A DNA stretch of 8,116 nucleotides from Clostridiales bacterium (GCA_012841675.1 DUUG01000049.1:1-8116); one strand, 5' to 3'. Counted from the first letter of the stretch, positions 1 to 5,876 are shown. Program-made: numbers and translations. Notes: generated from the sequence alone by a model not told the origin.

Positions 1-811
1 CATCAAAATCCAGCGGTTCAATAAGGTGCACCCGGGGCTTTTCCCCTAAAATCCGGTTTGCCACTTCCCGGACGACAGGGCTTAAATGCACGGGGTACAC
101 AACTTCCACATCAGGATATTTTCCCACCAAATCACTTACAGCGTGCATAATGTTTTCCATAGGCTGGCCATAGTTTTCGCGGCGATGGGCCGTCATGAAA
201 ATGATCCGCTTGGAAAAATCCAGTTTAGAAACATACGCATCCCGGAAGGTGTAATGGTCGCTGGCCAAAAGATGCACGTTGTCAATGGCCGTATTGCCGG
301 TGATAAAGACGTTTTTCGTTATGTTTTCCCTCGTAAGGTTTTCCCGGCTTTCTTCTGTGGGGCAGAAATGCAAGGCGGCAATGGGCGCCACCAGCCGGCG
401 GTTGATTTCCTCCGGGAAGGGAGAGTAAATATCGTAGGTGCGAAGCCCTGCTTCTACATGCCCCACGGGGATTTTGGCATAATAGGCAGCCAGCGCGCCG
501 ATAAACGCCGTAGACGTGTCGCCGTGAACCAAAACCAAATCGGGAGCCGCTTCTTTTAACACCGGCTCTAGCCGCTCTAAAGCCCTTACGACGATAGAGT
601 ATAGGTTCTGGTTTTTTTCCATAATGTCCAGGTCGTAATCAGGCGTCATCTGAAAAACGGAAAGCACCTGGTCAAGCATCTGCCGATGCTGCCCGGTTAC
701 GGCGATTTTCGCGTCAAACTCGGCATATTTTGTAAGTTCGTGGCAAAGGGGCGCCATTTTAATGGCCTCGGGTCTTGTCCCGAAAATGGACAGTATATTA
801 ATTTTCTTCAT
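1..811 (-). CDS. wecB: Non-hydrolysing UDP-N-acetylglucosamine 2-epimerase, C-terminus cut by window edge
   Basis: Interconverts UDP-GlcNAc and UDP-ManNAc in the cytoplasm, supplying ManNAc for teichoic-acid linkage units or other surface polymers. The 270 visible residues begin with the family N-terminus (GTRPEAIKMAPL, residues 11-22). They carry the catalytic acids in their usual setting: Asp98 in HGDTSTAF, Glu120 in GHVEAGLRT, Glu134 in FPEEINRRL, and the active-site His209 in TAHRREN. The positions correspond to D95, E117, E131 and H213 of the E. coli enzyme. Family members are about 370-385 residues, so roughly 110 C-terminal residues lie beyond the left edge. The ATG at 811 is preceded by AAAGGAG (818-824) with a 6-nt spacer. 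It overlaps the end of the upstream glycosyltransferase gene by 14 nt in another frame, so translation is probably coupled. Nothing in the visible part looks broken. Confidence 0.95.
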   Translation of the reverse strand, partial: MKKINILSIFGTRPEAIKMAPLCHELTKYAEFDAKIAVTGQHRQMLDQVLSVFQMTPDYDLDIMEKNQNLYSIVVRALERLEPVLKEAAPDLVLVHGDTSTAFIGALAAYYAKIPVGHVEAGLRTYDIYSPFPEEINRRLVAPIAALHFCPTEESRENLTRENITKNVFITGNTAIDNVHLLASDHYTFRDAYVSKLDFSKRIIFMTAHRRENYGQPMENIMHAVSDLVGKYPDVEVVYPVHLSPVVREVANRILGEKPRVHLIEPLDFD

Positions 812-1883
812 AATTTTCTCCTTTGCGAGCTTGTTTTCTGGCTTTGCGCCGTTTGGCCACTCCAAAGAGCCAAATACCAAGCCAAGCGGCCGCCGCGGCC
901 AAAATGAGCACCAGCATAGCGCGAATCTCATCCCGGGCTGTAAGCACAATGGCCATAAGGCCCAACATCGCCGACACGACGTATAAAACGGCAACAGCCT
1001 GCTTTTGGTTCATGCCCAAATCCAACAGCCTATGGTGGATATGCCCCTTGTCGGCCTTGAAGGGGTTTTTCCCCGTAAATAAACGGCGAAGGAAAGAAAA
1101 GACGAACTCAAACAGCGGCAGGCCGACAATTAACAACGGCACGGCAAAGGATATGAGCGTATACCATTTGAACATGCCGACCACAGAAAGTGTCGCTAAA
1201 ATGTATCCGAGAAACAAAGCCCCCGAATCGCCCATAATGATTTTGGACGGGTTCGTGTTAAAGGGCAAAAAGCCAAGACAAGCCCCGGTCAGCGCTGCTA
1301 CCATCATAGCCGTCACCGGGTCGCCGATTTGCAATACAATAAAGAAAATGGAAAGGGAGGCAATGGCGGAAACGCCGCAGGCCAGTCCGTCCAGCCCGTC
1401 AATTAAATTCACCGCATTGCAAACGCCCACAATCCAACACACCGTCAAGGGCGCCGCCAGCGCACCTAAGGATATAAACGGCTGCTCGCCGATAAAGAAG
1501 ATGTTGGAAAAAAAATCAATGCGAAGGCCGAACAAAACGGGAATCGTAGCGGCCACAATCTGCAATACAAGCTTTACAATGGGTTTTAGAGAAACCACAT
1601 CGTCCACCGCGCCCACCAGCACTATGGCCACAGCGCCGAGCAAAATGCCTACAAGCTCACTGTCTAAAGGGCGAACCAGTGCCAAAACCGCCACAAAAAA
1701 ACCTGCCGCAATGGCAAGCCCTCCCATGCGGGGCAGAGGGTAGGTGTTGACTCGGCGGGCGCTGGGCATGTCCACTGCTCCTAGCCGCTCCGCCAGTTTT
1801 TTCACAAACGGGGTTAAAATCGCTGTGATTCCCCCGGCCAGCATAAGCACAACCACAAAGCTTATGATTTCACGACTACTCAT
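798..1883 (-). CDS. wecA: Polyprenyl-phosphate GlcNAc-1-phosphate transferase, WecA/TagO (MraY-like) family
   Basis: Integral membrane enzyme that transfers a sugar-1-phosphate, most likely GlcNAc-1-P from UDP-GlcNAc, onto undecaprenyl phosphate, starting a wall polymer such as teichoic acid. At 361 residues it is full length and strongly hydrophobic, with about ten membrane segments. The family motifs appear in order: PLPRMGG (49-55), the Asp pair of DDVVSLKP (94-101), NLIDGLDGLA (159-168), the MGDSG loop (217-221), and HIHHRL (281-286), which separates WecA/TagO types from MraY. The C-terminus is basic (KRRKARKQARK) and probably cytoplasmic. The ATG overlaps the trpS stop as ATGA, and GGAGG (1891-1895) lies 7 nt upstream. 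The following epimerase gene makes UDP-ManNAc, the next substrate in teichoic linkage-unit assembly. Family assignment is firm; the exact sugar (GlcNAc rather than a related HexNAc) is inferred. The equivalent Bacillus name would be tagO. Confidence 0.93.
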   Translation of the reverse strand: MSSREIISFVVVLMLAGGITAILTPFVKKLAERLGAVDMPSARRVNTYPLPRMGGLAIAAGFFVAVLALVRPLDSELVGILLGAVAIVLVGAVDDVVSLKPIVKLVLQIVAATIPVLFGLRIDFFSNIFFIGEQPFISLGALAAPLTVCWIVGVCNAVNLIDGLDGLACGVSAIASLSIFFIVLQIGDPVTAMMVAALTGACLGFLPFNTNPSKIIMGDSGALFLGYILATLSVVGMFKWYTLISFAVPLLIVGLPLFEFVFSFLRRLFTGKNPFKADKGHIHHRLLDLGMNQKQAVAVLYVVSAMLGLMAIVLTARDEIRAMLVLILAAAAAWLGIWLFGVAKRRKARKQARKGENYEEN

Positions 1884-2923
1884 TTCCCTGCCTCCGGCAT
1901 CCGGCCCATGCGAGGTTTGGCAACAAAGCCCACTTTGCGATATACCTTGTCAAGGGTGCGCCGTGCCAGCGCAGAAGCCCGGGCGGCCCCTTCGCTGTAT
2001 ACCTGCTCAAGATAGGCCTTGTCGGAAAGCAGCGCATTGGCTTTTTCCTGAATGGGCATCAGTCGGTCGCAAACCGCCTCTGCCACGGCGAGCTTAAAGT
2101 CGCCATAGCCTTTGCCGGCAAAATCGTTGGCAATTTGGTCAAAAGAGCTTCCGGTTATAGAGGAGTAGATGGACATCAAATTGCTAATGCCTTTCTTGTT
2201 CTCCTCGTCATAGTAGACGCTTGCCTCGCTGTCGGTGACAGCGCGCCTAAATTTCCGGACAATATCGTCCTTGGAATCGGTTAAAAAGATACAGCCCGAC
2301 TGATCCCCGGTTTCAGACTTGGACATTTTAGAAGTCGGGTCGGAAAGGCTCATAACTCTGGCCGCCACCTTCGGGAGAACGGCGGTGGGCAGGCGGAACG
2401 TCTCGCCGCAGATGTTGTTAAACCGGGTGGCAATGTCACGGCAAATTTCCACATGCTGCCGCTGGTCATCGCCCACGGGCACAATGTCGGTGTTGTAAAG
2501 GAGAATATCCGCCGCCATCAAAACAGGGTAGGTAAACAAGCCCGCATTGATGTTGTCCGCGTTTTTGGCCGACTTGTCTTTAAACTGTGTCATGCGAGAC
2601 AGCTCGCCAAACATGGTATAGCAATCCAGCACCCACGCCAGCTCGGCATGGGCGGGAACATGGCTCTGTATGAACAAAACGCATTTCTCCGGGTCTATCC
2701 CGCAGGCGATATAATAGGCCAGCTGTGTAAGCGAATTTCTCCGAAGCTCTGCCGGCGGAATCCGCACGGTAATGGTGTGCAGGTCCACAATACAGAGAAT
2801 GCTGTTGTAGTCGTCGATATAGCGGGTCCAGTTGGAAATGGCCCCCAGGTAGGAACCAAGAGTCAGCGTGCCGGAAGGCTTAATGCCGCTGAAAAGCGTC
2901 GGTTTTTTTGCGTTTGTTTCCAT
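1880..2923 (-). CDS. trpS: Tryptophanyl-tRNA synthetase
   Basis: Class Ic aminoacyl-tRNA synthetase that charges tRNA-Trp in the cytoplasm. Visible motifs are FSGIKPSGTLTLGSYLGA (11-28), containing the HIGH-type ATP site as TLGS; MAADILLY (136-143), with the Asp139 expected to read the indole nitrogen; VPVGDDQRQHVE (148-159); and the KMSKS loop (199-203). The length of 347 is slightly above the usual 330-340 because about a dozen residues (KPRMGRMPEAGK) follow the normal VGFV ending. This tail overlaps nothing except the last four bases shared with wecA. The ATG has AAAGGAG (2933-2939) with a 9-nt spacer. Only 21 nt separate it from the aminotransferase stop, so there is no room for the T-box leader that often controls Gram-positive trpS. 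Expression would depend on the operon promoters further upstream. Confidence 0.97.
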   Translation of the reverse strand: METNAKKPTLFSGIKPSGTLTLGSYLGAISNWTRYIDDYNSILCIVDLHTITVRIPPAELRRNSLTQLAYYIACGIDPEKCVLFIQSHVPAHAELAWVLDCYTMFGELSRMTQFKDKSAKNADNINAGLFTYPVLMAADILLYNTDIVPVGDDQRQHVEICRDIATRFNNICGETFRLPTAVLPKVAARVMSLSDPTSKMSKSETGDQSGCIFLTDSKDDIVRKFRRAVTDSEASVYYDEENKKGISNLMSIYSSITGSSFDQIANDFAGKGYGDFKLAVAEAVCDRLMPIQEKANALLSDKAYLEQVYSEGAARASALARRTLDKVYRKVGFVAKPRMGRMPEAGK

Positions 2924-2944
2924 AAAAACGCACTCCTTTGTTTG

Positions 2945-4138
2945 TTATCTCCCTTTGAGCAGGTCAGCTACTGCCTGTCCCAGAAGTGCCATACCCTTTT
3001 CGATCTGTTCTTCTGTGGGCAGGGAAAAGTTCAGGCGGAAGCCGCCGGAGGTTTGTGTTTCATCGGGCAAAAAGGCGCTTCCCGGTACGGCGGCCACCTT
3101 TTTTTCCGAGGCCAGCTTGCAAAGCTCGAAACCGTCATAGCCGGGAGGAAGCTCGCCCCAGAGGAAAAGCCCCCCGCCGGGCCGAGTCATGGTAACTCCG
3201 GAAAGGTGCCGCTCTGCCGCGGCCAACATAACGTCCCGTTTTTTTCTATACTCCCTGCAAACGAAGGAGATATGCTTGTCTAAGTCGTACTTTTCGAGAT
3301 ACTTGGATAAAAGCATGGAAAAGAACAGATTGGTATGTACGTCAGATACCTGTTTTGCCACAATCAGCTTCGATATCACCGGAGCAGGAGCCAGCGCAAA
3401 GCCCACCCGGATCCCCGGCGAAAACACCTTGGAATAGGACCCGGCGTATATAACCCGCCCGGAACGATCCAAAGCTTTAATGGGAGGCGGCGGGGCTTCT
3501 TCGTAGGAAAGCTCCAGATAGGGGCTGTCTTCTAGAATTAAGACGTTGTATTTCTCGGCAAGTTCCAAAAGCCTCTGCCTTTTGGCAAGGCTCATGGTTC
3601 TTCCGGTGGGATTCTGATACGTGGGAATGGTGTAAATAAACGCAACGCGCCGGCCGGAGGCAAGGATTTTTTCCACCGCTTCCAAATCCATGCCGTCTTC
3701 CAAAACGGGAACGCCTGCAAGCTGCAGCCCATACGAGCGGAAGGCATTCAGCGCGCCGACAAAACTCGGCGTTTCGCAGATCACCACATCCCCCTCGTTG
3801 CCAAGCACTTTTGCGGAAAGCTCCAGCACCTGTTGCCCGCCGGAGGTGATAATCAGCTGGTCGTTCTCATTCCCAAGGCCGAATTTCCGCTTGATACGAG
3901 CTTTGGTTTGCTCGCGCAAGGGGCCGTACCCCTCCGAAACGCCGTATTGCAGGGCCTCCGCCCCAGAGGAAGCAAGCAATTCCGCAGACAATTCCTCAAT
4001 TTCCGCCACAGGAAAGGCAAAGGCGGCAGGGTTCCCCGCCGCAAAGGAGATCACAGAGGGATCTTGCGTCACTTTCAAAATTTCGCGGATGGCCGACGGT
4101 GCCAGTGAGCCGATCCGGTTAGCAAATGTATACGTCAC
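2945..4138 (-). CDS. PLP-dependent class I/II aminotransferase, 2-aminoadipate aminotransferase-like
   Basis: Fold-type I aminotransferase of the group that includes LysN/ARO8-type enzymes and the catalytic half of MocR regulators, here without a DNA-binding domain. It probably transaminates aromatic, branched-chain or 2-aminoadipate-type substrates with 2-oxoglutarate. Evidence: PSAIREILKVTQDP and the ISFAAGNPA stretch near the N-terminus (14-38); the NPTG loop (176-179); Asp204 and Tyr207 in LEDSPY, which contact the cofactor; the Schiff-base Lys237 in GSYSKVFSPGIRVGF; and the carboxylate-binding Arg368 in GGFRLNFS. The length of 397 is typical. The start is GTG at 4138 with a weak GAG-type ribosome site 7 nt before it. 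Homologues normally begin a few residues before the PSAIREILK segment, which supports this start. Upstream in-frame sequence reaches a stop without an ATG. Substrate cannot be told from sequence; trpS downstream may hint at aromatic amino acids, but that is weak. Confidence 0.92.
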   Translation of the reverse strand: MTYTFANRIGSLAPSAIREILKVTQDPSVISFAAGNPAAFAFPVAEIEELSAELLASSGAEALQYGVSEGYGPLREQTKARIKRKFGLGNENDQLIITSGGQQVLELSAKVLGNEGDVVICETPSFVGALNAFRSYGLQLAGVPVLEDGMDLEAVEKILASGRRVAFIYTIPTYQNPTGRTMSLAKRQRLLELAEKYNVLILEDSPYLELSYEEAPPPPIKALDRSGRVIYAGSYSKVFSPGIRVGFALAPAPVISKLIVAKQVSDVHTNLFFSMLLSKYLEKYDLDKHISFVCREYRKKRDVMLAAAERHLSGVTMTRPGGGLFLWGELPPGYDGFELCKLASEKKVAAVPGSAFLPDETQTSGGFRLNFSLPTEEQIEKGMALLGQAVADLLKGR

Positions 4139-4158
4139 AAACTCACTCTTTTCTGCAT
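4135..4158 (-). CDS. Possible 7-codon leader ORF (MQKRVSL) coupled to the aminotransferase
   Basis: ATG at 4158 opens a 7-codon ORF, MQKRVSL, that ends in TGA at 4137-4135. The stop overlaps the aminotransferase GTG start as GTGA. An AAAGG motif at 4169-4173 lies 10 nt before the ATG, and a second AAGG is too close (2 nt). The aminotransferase itself has a GTG start and a weak ribosome site, so translation of this tiny ORF could feed ribosomes to it. The peptide contains no Trp or run of one amino acid, so it does not look like a classical attenuator. It could equally be chance. Confidence 0.3.
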   Translation of the reverse strand: MQKRVSL

Positions 4159-4160
4159 AT

Positions 4161-4176
4161 CCTTTGTACCTTTGTA
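4161..4176 (-). repeat. Tandem 8-bp repeat TACAAAGG x2 in the aminotransferase leader
   Basis: Read on the minus strand, TACAAAGG occurs twice without a gap. Each copy holds an AAAGG Shine-Dalgarno-like core. It lies between the predicted promoter and the aminotransferase, a few bases after the expected transcription start. It could be a duplicated ribosome site or a recent slippage product. Confidence 0.85.
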
Positions 4177-4183
4177 ACAGCGG

Positions 4184-4504
4184 TTATTGTAACATATTTG
4201 GATGAAAACTGCAATGTTGGTCTGCCTGCGGAGCCGCCACCGTCCAGCCGTAGCGCTCTACGAAATAGTCCAAAAGGGCTGTTTCTTCCTGGCTAAGCGC
4301 TTCTGTCTTTACCGTTACGACAACGCGGGAGCTGAGCCATGAAACAAACAGCGCCAGAGCCCACAGGCGGGTGTAACTGATCTCCCCCGGCCACAAGCAG
4401 AGGGAAAACTCACCCCACACCTCACCCTTAAGTACCAAAAGAGCAACAAACACAAGCCCGGCAAGCGATAAAGATCCGAGCAGAAGCCCAATCCAAAAGT
4501 CCAT
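4184..4504 (-). CDS. Small membrane protein of unknown function
   Basis: I do not recognise this 106-residue protein. It has two likely membrane helices, about residues 4-25 (starting FWIGLLLGSLSLAGLVFVAL) and about 46-62 (RLWALALFVSWLSSRVVV). Between them is a short segment, KGEVWGEFSLCLWPGEISYT. The polar C-terminal tail includes LSQEETALLDYFVERYGW. Whether the tail faces the cytoplasm is not clear. The start is well supported: AAGGAGGGG (4510-4518) precedes the ATG by 5 nt. The gene begins 53 nt after the lipoprotein stop and ends 45 nt before the aminotransferase start, with its last codons containing the internal promoter. Its ribosome site can be paired in a 9-bp stem. Position next to the lipoprotein suggests an envelope role, but nothing in the sequence shows a function. 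Confidence 0.75.
   Translation of the reverse strand: MDFWIGLLLGSLSLAGLVFVALLVLKGEVWGEFSLCLWPGEISYTRLWALALFVSWLSSRVVVTVKTEALSQEETALLDYFVERYGWTVAAPQADQHCSFHPNMLQ
4186..4214 (-). promoter_or_regulatory. Predicted internal sigma-A-type promoter with extended -10, upstream of the aminotransferase
   Basis: On the minus strand, TTGCAG (4214-4209) and TACAAT (4191-4186) are separated by 17 bp, and the -10 is extended (TGTTACAAT). The -10 matches consensus at 5 of 6 bases. The -35 keeps only TTG, which the extended -10 can compensate for. The start would fall near 4179, about 20 nt before the first ATG. It lies inside the last codons of the small membrane protein gene, so the aminotransferase, trpS, wecA and wecB could be transcribed without the two upstream genes. 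Confidence 0.55.
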
Positions 4505-4509
4505 ATTCT

Positions 4510-4548
4510 CCCCTCCTTTTACTGTGTTACAGTCTATGCAAGAAGGGG
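4510..4548 (-). promoter_or_regulatory. Potential stem-loop masking the ribosome binding site of the small membrane protein gene
   Basis: In minus-strand RNA, CCCCUUCUU (4548-4540) can pair with AAGGAGGGG (4518-4510) as nine contiguous pairs, one of them G-U. The 21-nt loop between them contains a second small hairpin, ACTGT-AAC-ACAGT (4533-4521). The 3' arm is the whole Shine-Dalgarno sequence of the gene starting at 4504. The structure begins 9 nt after the lipoprotein stop codon, so ribosomes finishing that gene could disturb it. There is no U-tract, so it is not an intrinsic terminator. Confidence 0.45.
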
Positions 4549-4557
4549 CAAATCCGG

Positions 4558-5727
4558 TTACGGCGTTTCCGCCATCATTTTTTTAATCCGTTCATAGGTG
4601 TAGTATTTGCCGGTGCATTCCATACCTTCCGGTCGATACGTCCACTTATACTGCGTGTTCGCCGTGTCATCGTTAAACAGAAAATAAAGCCCGGAAAATC
4701 CCTGCCGCTCCCGATCACCCTCGGCAGGATCCGTATGATACCACATGCCGTTGATAGAAACTAGGTTCCAATAGTGGGTTCGGCCGTTTTTCCGCCCGGA
4801 AATCACGTAGCAATCCATCCCTGCTTCGTCGCAAAGCATTTTCAACGCCTGGGCAAAGCCCTTAGATGTGCCTTGGCCGTAGACCAGCGGTCCATACGCC
4901 GTACCGGTGACAGGGCCAACCCCTGTCAAAATAGTGCCTACTGAATAGTCTGCACAGTCCAAAAGAGCAAAGTACAGGCGGTAAAACAACATATGCTCCG
5001 CAACGGAAGCAATCGGGTCGATTATTTCCTGCACTACCTGGCGAGTCTCCTCTCTAGCAGAAAGCAGCGTCACGTTATTGGCGACATATTTAAAGCGAAG
5101 GCTTAAAATGTGGCTGTTTTTGTCGGTAAACCTTTCGAGGGTATAGTCCTCAAAGCCAATGGCGCCCTCCGGCAGATTGAGAAGCAAAGCGGCCAGCTCT
5201 TTTTCCACATCTGCTTCCGGCTCAAACAGAATCTCCCGGTCTAATGATCGGGTAAGTCCCAAAATACAGTCGGTTACATCCTGCCAAAAGACCGCTTCCT
5301 CCGCCACCTTTGCAAGCTGCTTGCTTTCGCTTAAAGGCCGGCCATAGTGCAGCGTAAACCGCGCGATGGGCACGGCATTTTGCGTAATTACATCATACAT
5401 AATATCCACCTGCGCATAGGCGCCGAAAGCCGATTCGGAAAGGTGCTGCTTGGCCTGCTCCAGCAAAGAAGGCAGCGACTCCTTGTCCATATCCCGGATA
5501 AGCACGTCCACCTCGGGCACGAAAATACGCATCAGCTCCTCCATTTCCGAAACCAGCTCGTCATAGTCGGAAACGGAGAGCAATGCAATTTTGCCCGACG
5601 GGTGACCGGAAGCCAGCTTCGTCGTGGATATCCAATCATATTGCTTGGTTTGGCAACCTGCCAGAGGAAGTAGTGCCAATAGAATGAAAAGCCATGCGGC
5701 GGCAAAGCGGAGCTTTTTCCCTTGCAT
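4558..5727 (-). CDS. Lipoprotein with degenerate transglutaminase-like domain (Ser in place of catalytic Cys)
   Basis: Predicted membrane-anchored extracytoplasmic lipoprotein. Counting from the first possible ATG (5733), a basic start (GKKLR) and hydrophobic stretch (AAAWLFILLALLPL) lead to the lipobox LAGC, with Cys27 as the lipidated residue. A long helical-looking region of unknown role (about 50-260) follows. Near the C-terminus is a transglutaminase/protease-like core: YGPLVYGQGTSKGFAQAL (280-297), MLCDEAGMDCYVISG (299-313), HYWNLV (320-325) and WYHTDP (331-336). His320 and Asp335 fit the usual His-Asp pair, but the position of the catalytic Cys (G-x-C-x-G-[YF]-A) is Ser290, codon TCT. 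It may therefore be a binding module or a serine variant. I prefer the second ATG (5727, 389 residues), because the ribosome site abuts the first. It heads the minus-strand unit with its own promoter. Confidence 0.85.
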   Translation of the reverse strand: MQGKKLRFAAAWLFILLALLPLAGCQTKQYDWISTTKLASGHPSGKIALLSVSDYDELVSEMEELMRIFVPEVDVLIRDMDKESLPSLLEQAKQHLSESAFGAYAQVDIMYDVITQNAVPIARFTLHYGRPLSESKQLAKVAEEAVFWQDVTDCILGLTRSLDREILFEPEADVEKELAALLLNLPEGAIGFEDYTLERFTDKNSHILSLRFKYVANNVTLLSAREETRQVVQEIIDPIASVAEHMLFYRLYFALLDCADYSVGTILTGVGPVTGTAYGPLVYGQGTSKGFAQALKMLCDEAGMDCYVISGRKNGRTHYWNLVSINGMWYHTDPAEGDRERQGFSGLYFLFNDDTANTQYKWTYRPEGMECTGKYYTYERIKKMMAETP

Positions 5728-5733
5728 CGGCAT

Positions 5734-5742
5734 TCACCCCCT
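5734..5742 (-). promoter_or_regulatory. Ribosome binding site that favours the second ATG of the lipoprotein gene
   Basis: AGGGGGTGA matches the full anti-SD complement AGGAGGTGA at 8 of 9 bases. It ends directly against the ATG at 5733, which is too close. It lies 6 nt (9 nt from the G-rich core) before the ATG at 5727, a normal distance. The start is therefore more likely at 5727. Confidence 0.65.
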
Positions 5743-5784
5743 AGTACAGACGAATAACTTGCATTTATGCGGCCGTTGCTATAA

Positions 5785-5808
5785 AATAGTAGCATAGTGT
5801 TTACTATT
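5785..5808. promoter_or_regulatory. Operator-like inverted repeat AATAGTA-N10-TACTATT
   Basis: Perfect 7-bp arms (5785-5791 and 5802-5808) are separated by 10 bp. A second, nested repeat ATAGT-GTTT-ACTAT (5794-5807) shares the right arm. The block overlaps the -10 and expected start site of the lipoprotein promoter, a position typical of repressor binding. It lies between divergent genes, so it could affect both. No regulator gene is present in the window. Confidence 0.45.
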
Positions 5809-5834
5809 ATACACTTCCTTTCCGGTTCTGTCTA
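5806..5834 (-). promoter_or_regulatory. Predicted sigma-A-type promoter of the lipoprotein operon
   Basis: On the minus strand, TAGACA (5834-5829, 5 of 6 to consensus) and TATAAT (5811-5806, perfect) are separated by 17 bp. The start would be near 5799, giving a leader of about 70 nt. This is the best promoter match in the window and would drive the lipoprotein and probably the five genes behind it. Confidence 0.7.
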
Positions 5835-5869
5835 TTTATCTTCTGTTGAAAAAGAGTGATATTTGTTGC

Positions 5870-5876
5870 AAAGGAG
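5870..5876 (+). promoter_or_regulatory. Ribosome binding site that sets the aldo/keto reductase start
   Basis: AAAGGAG lies 8 nt before the ATG at 5885. The reading frame stays open upstream to a TTG at 5846, but that codon has no ribosome site, and the extra 13 residues lie outside the family N-terminus. Confidence 0.85.

Larger units (their letters stand above)
5743..5869. other. Divergent intergenic region
   Basis: AT-rich spacer between the lipoprotein operon (minus) and the aldo/keto reductase operon (plus). It holds the minus-strand promoter, the operator-like repeat, and a short palindrome GCATTTATGC (5761-5770) in the lipoprotein leader. For the plus strand I find no convincing promoter. 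A TATAAA at 5780-5785 is a possible -10, but its nearest -35-like element (TTGCAT, 5759-5764) is only 15 bp away. Confidence 0.6.

Noticed and set aside
86..559. Open frame of 157 codons on the plus strand opposite wecB
   Set aside because: It is antisense to intact epimerase motifs and has no domain or ribosome site.
823..1743. Long open frame on the plus strand opposite wecA (306 codons)
   Set aside because: It lies entirely antisense to a clearly conserved membrane enzyme, has a low-complexity Ser/Thr/Pro/Lys-rich translation, no ribosome site and no recognisable motif. It is a shadow of codon bias.
2453..3283. Open frame of 276 codons on the plus strand across trpS and the aminotransferase
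   Set aside because: It spans the junction of two well-supported genes in antisense, and its translation shows no family motif or credible start signal.
4505..4557. Intrinsic terminator between the lipoprotein and the small membrane protein genes
   Set aside because: The stem-loop is real on paper but has no following U-tract, and its 3' arm is the next gene's ribosome site.
5532..5795. Minus-strand open frame of 87 codons overlapping the start of the lipoprotein gene
   Set aside because: It runs out of frame through the signal peptide and N-terminal coding region. The lipoprotein frame has the lipobox and ribosome site, and this one has neither.
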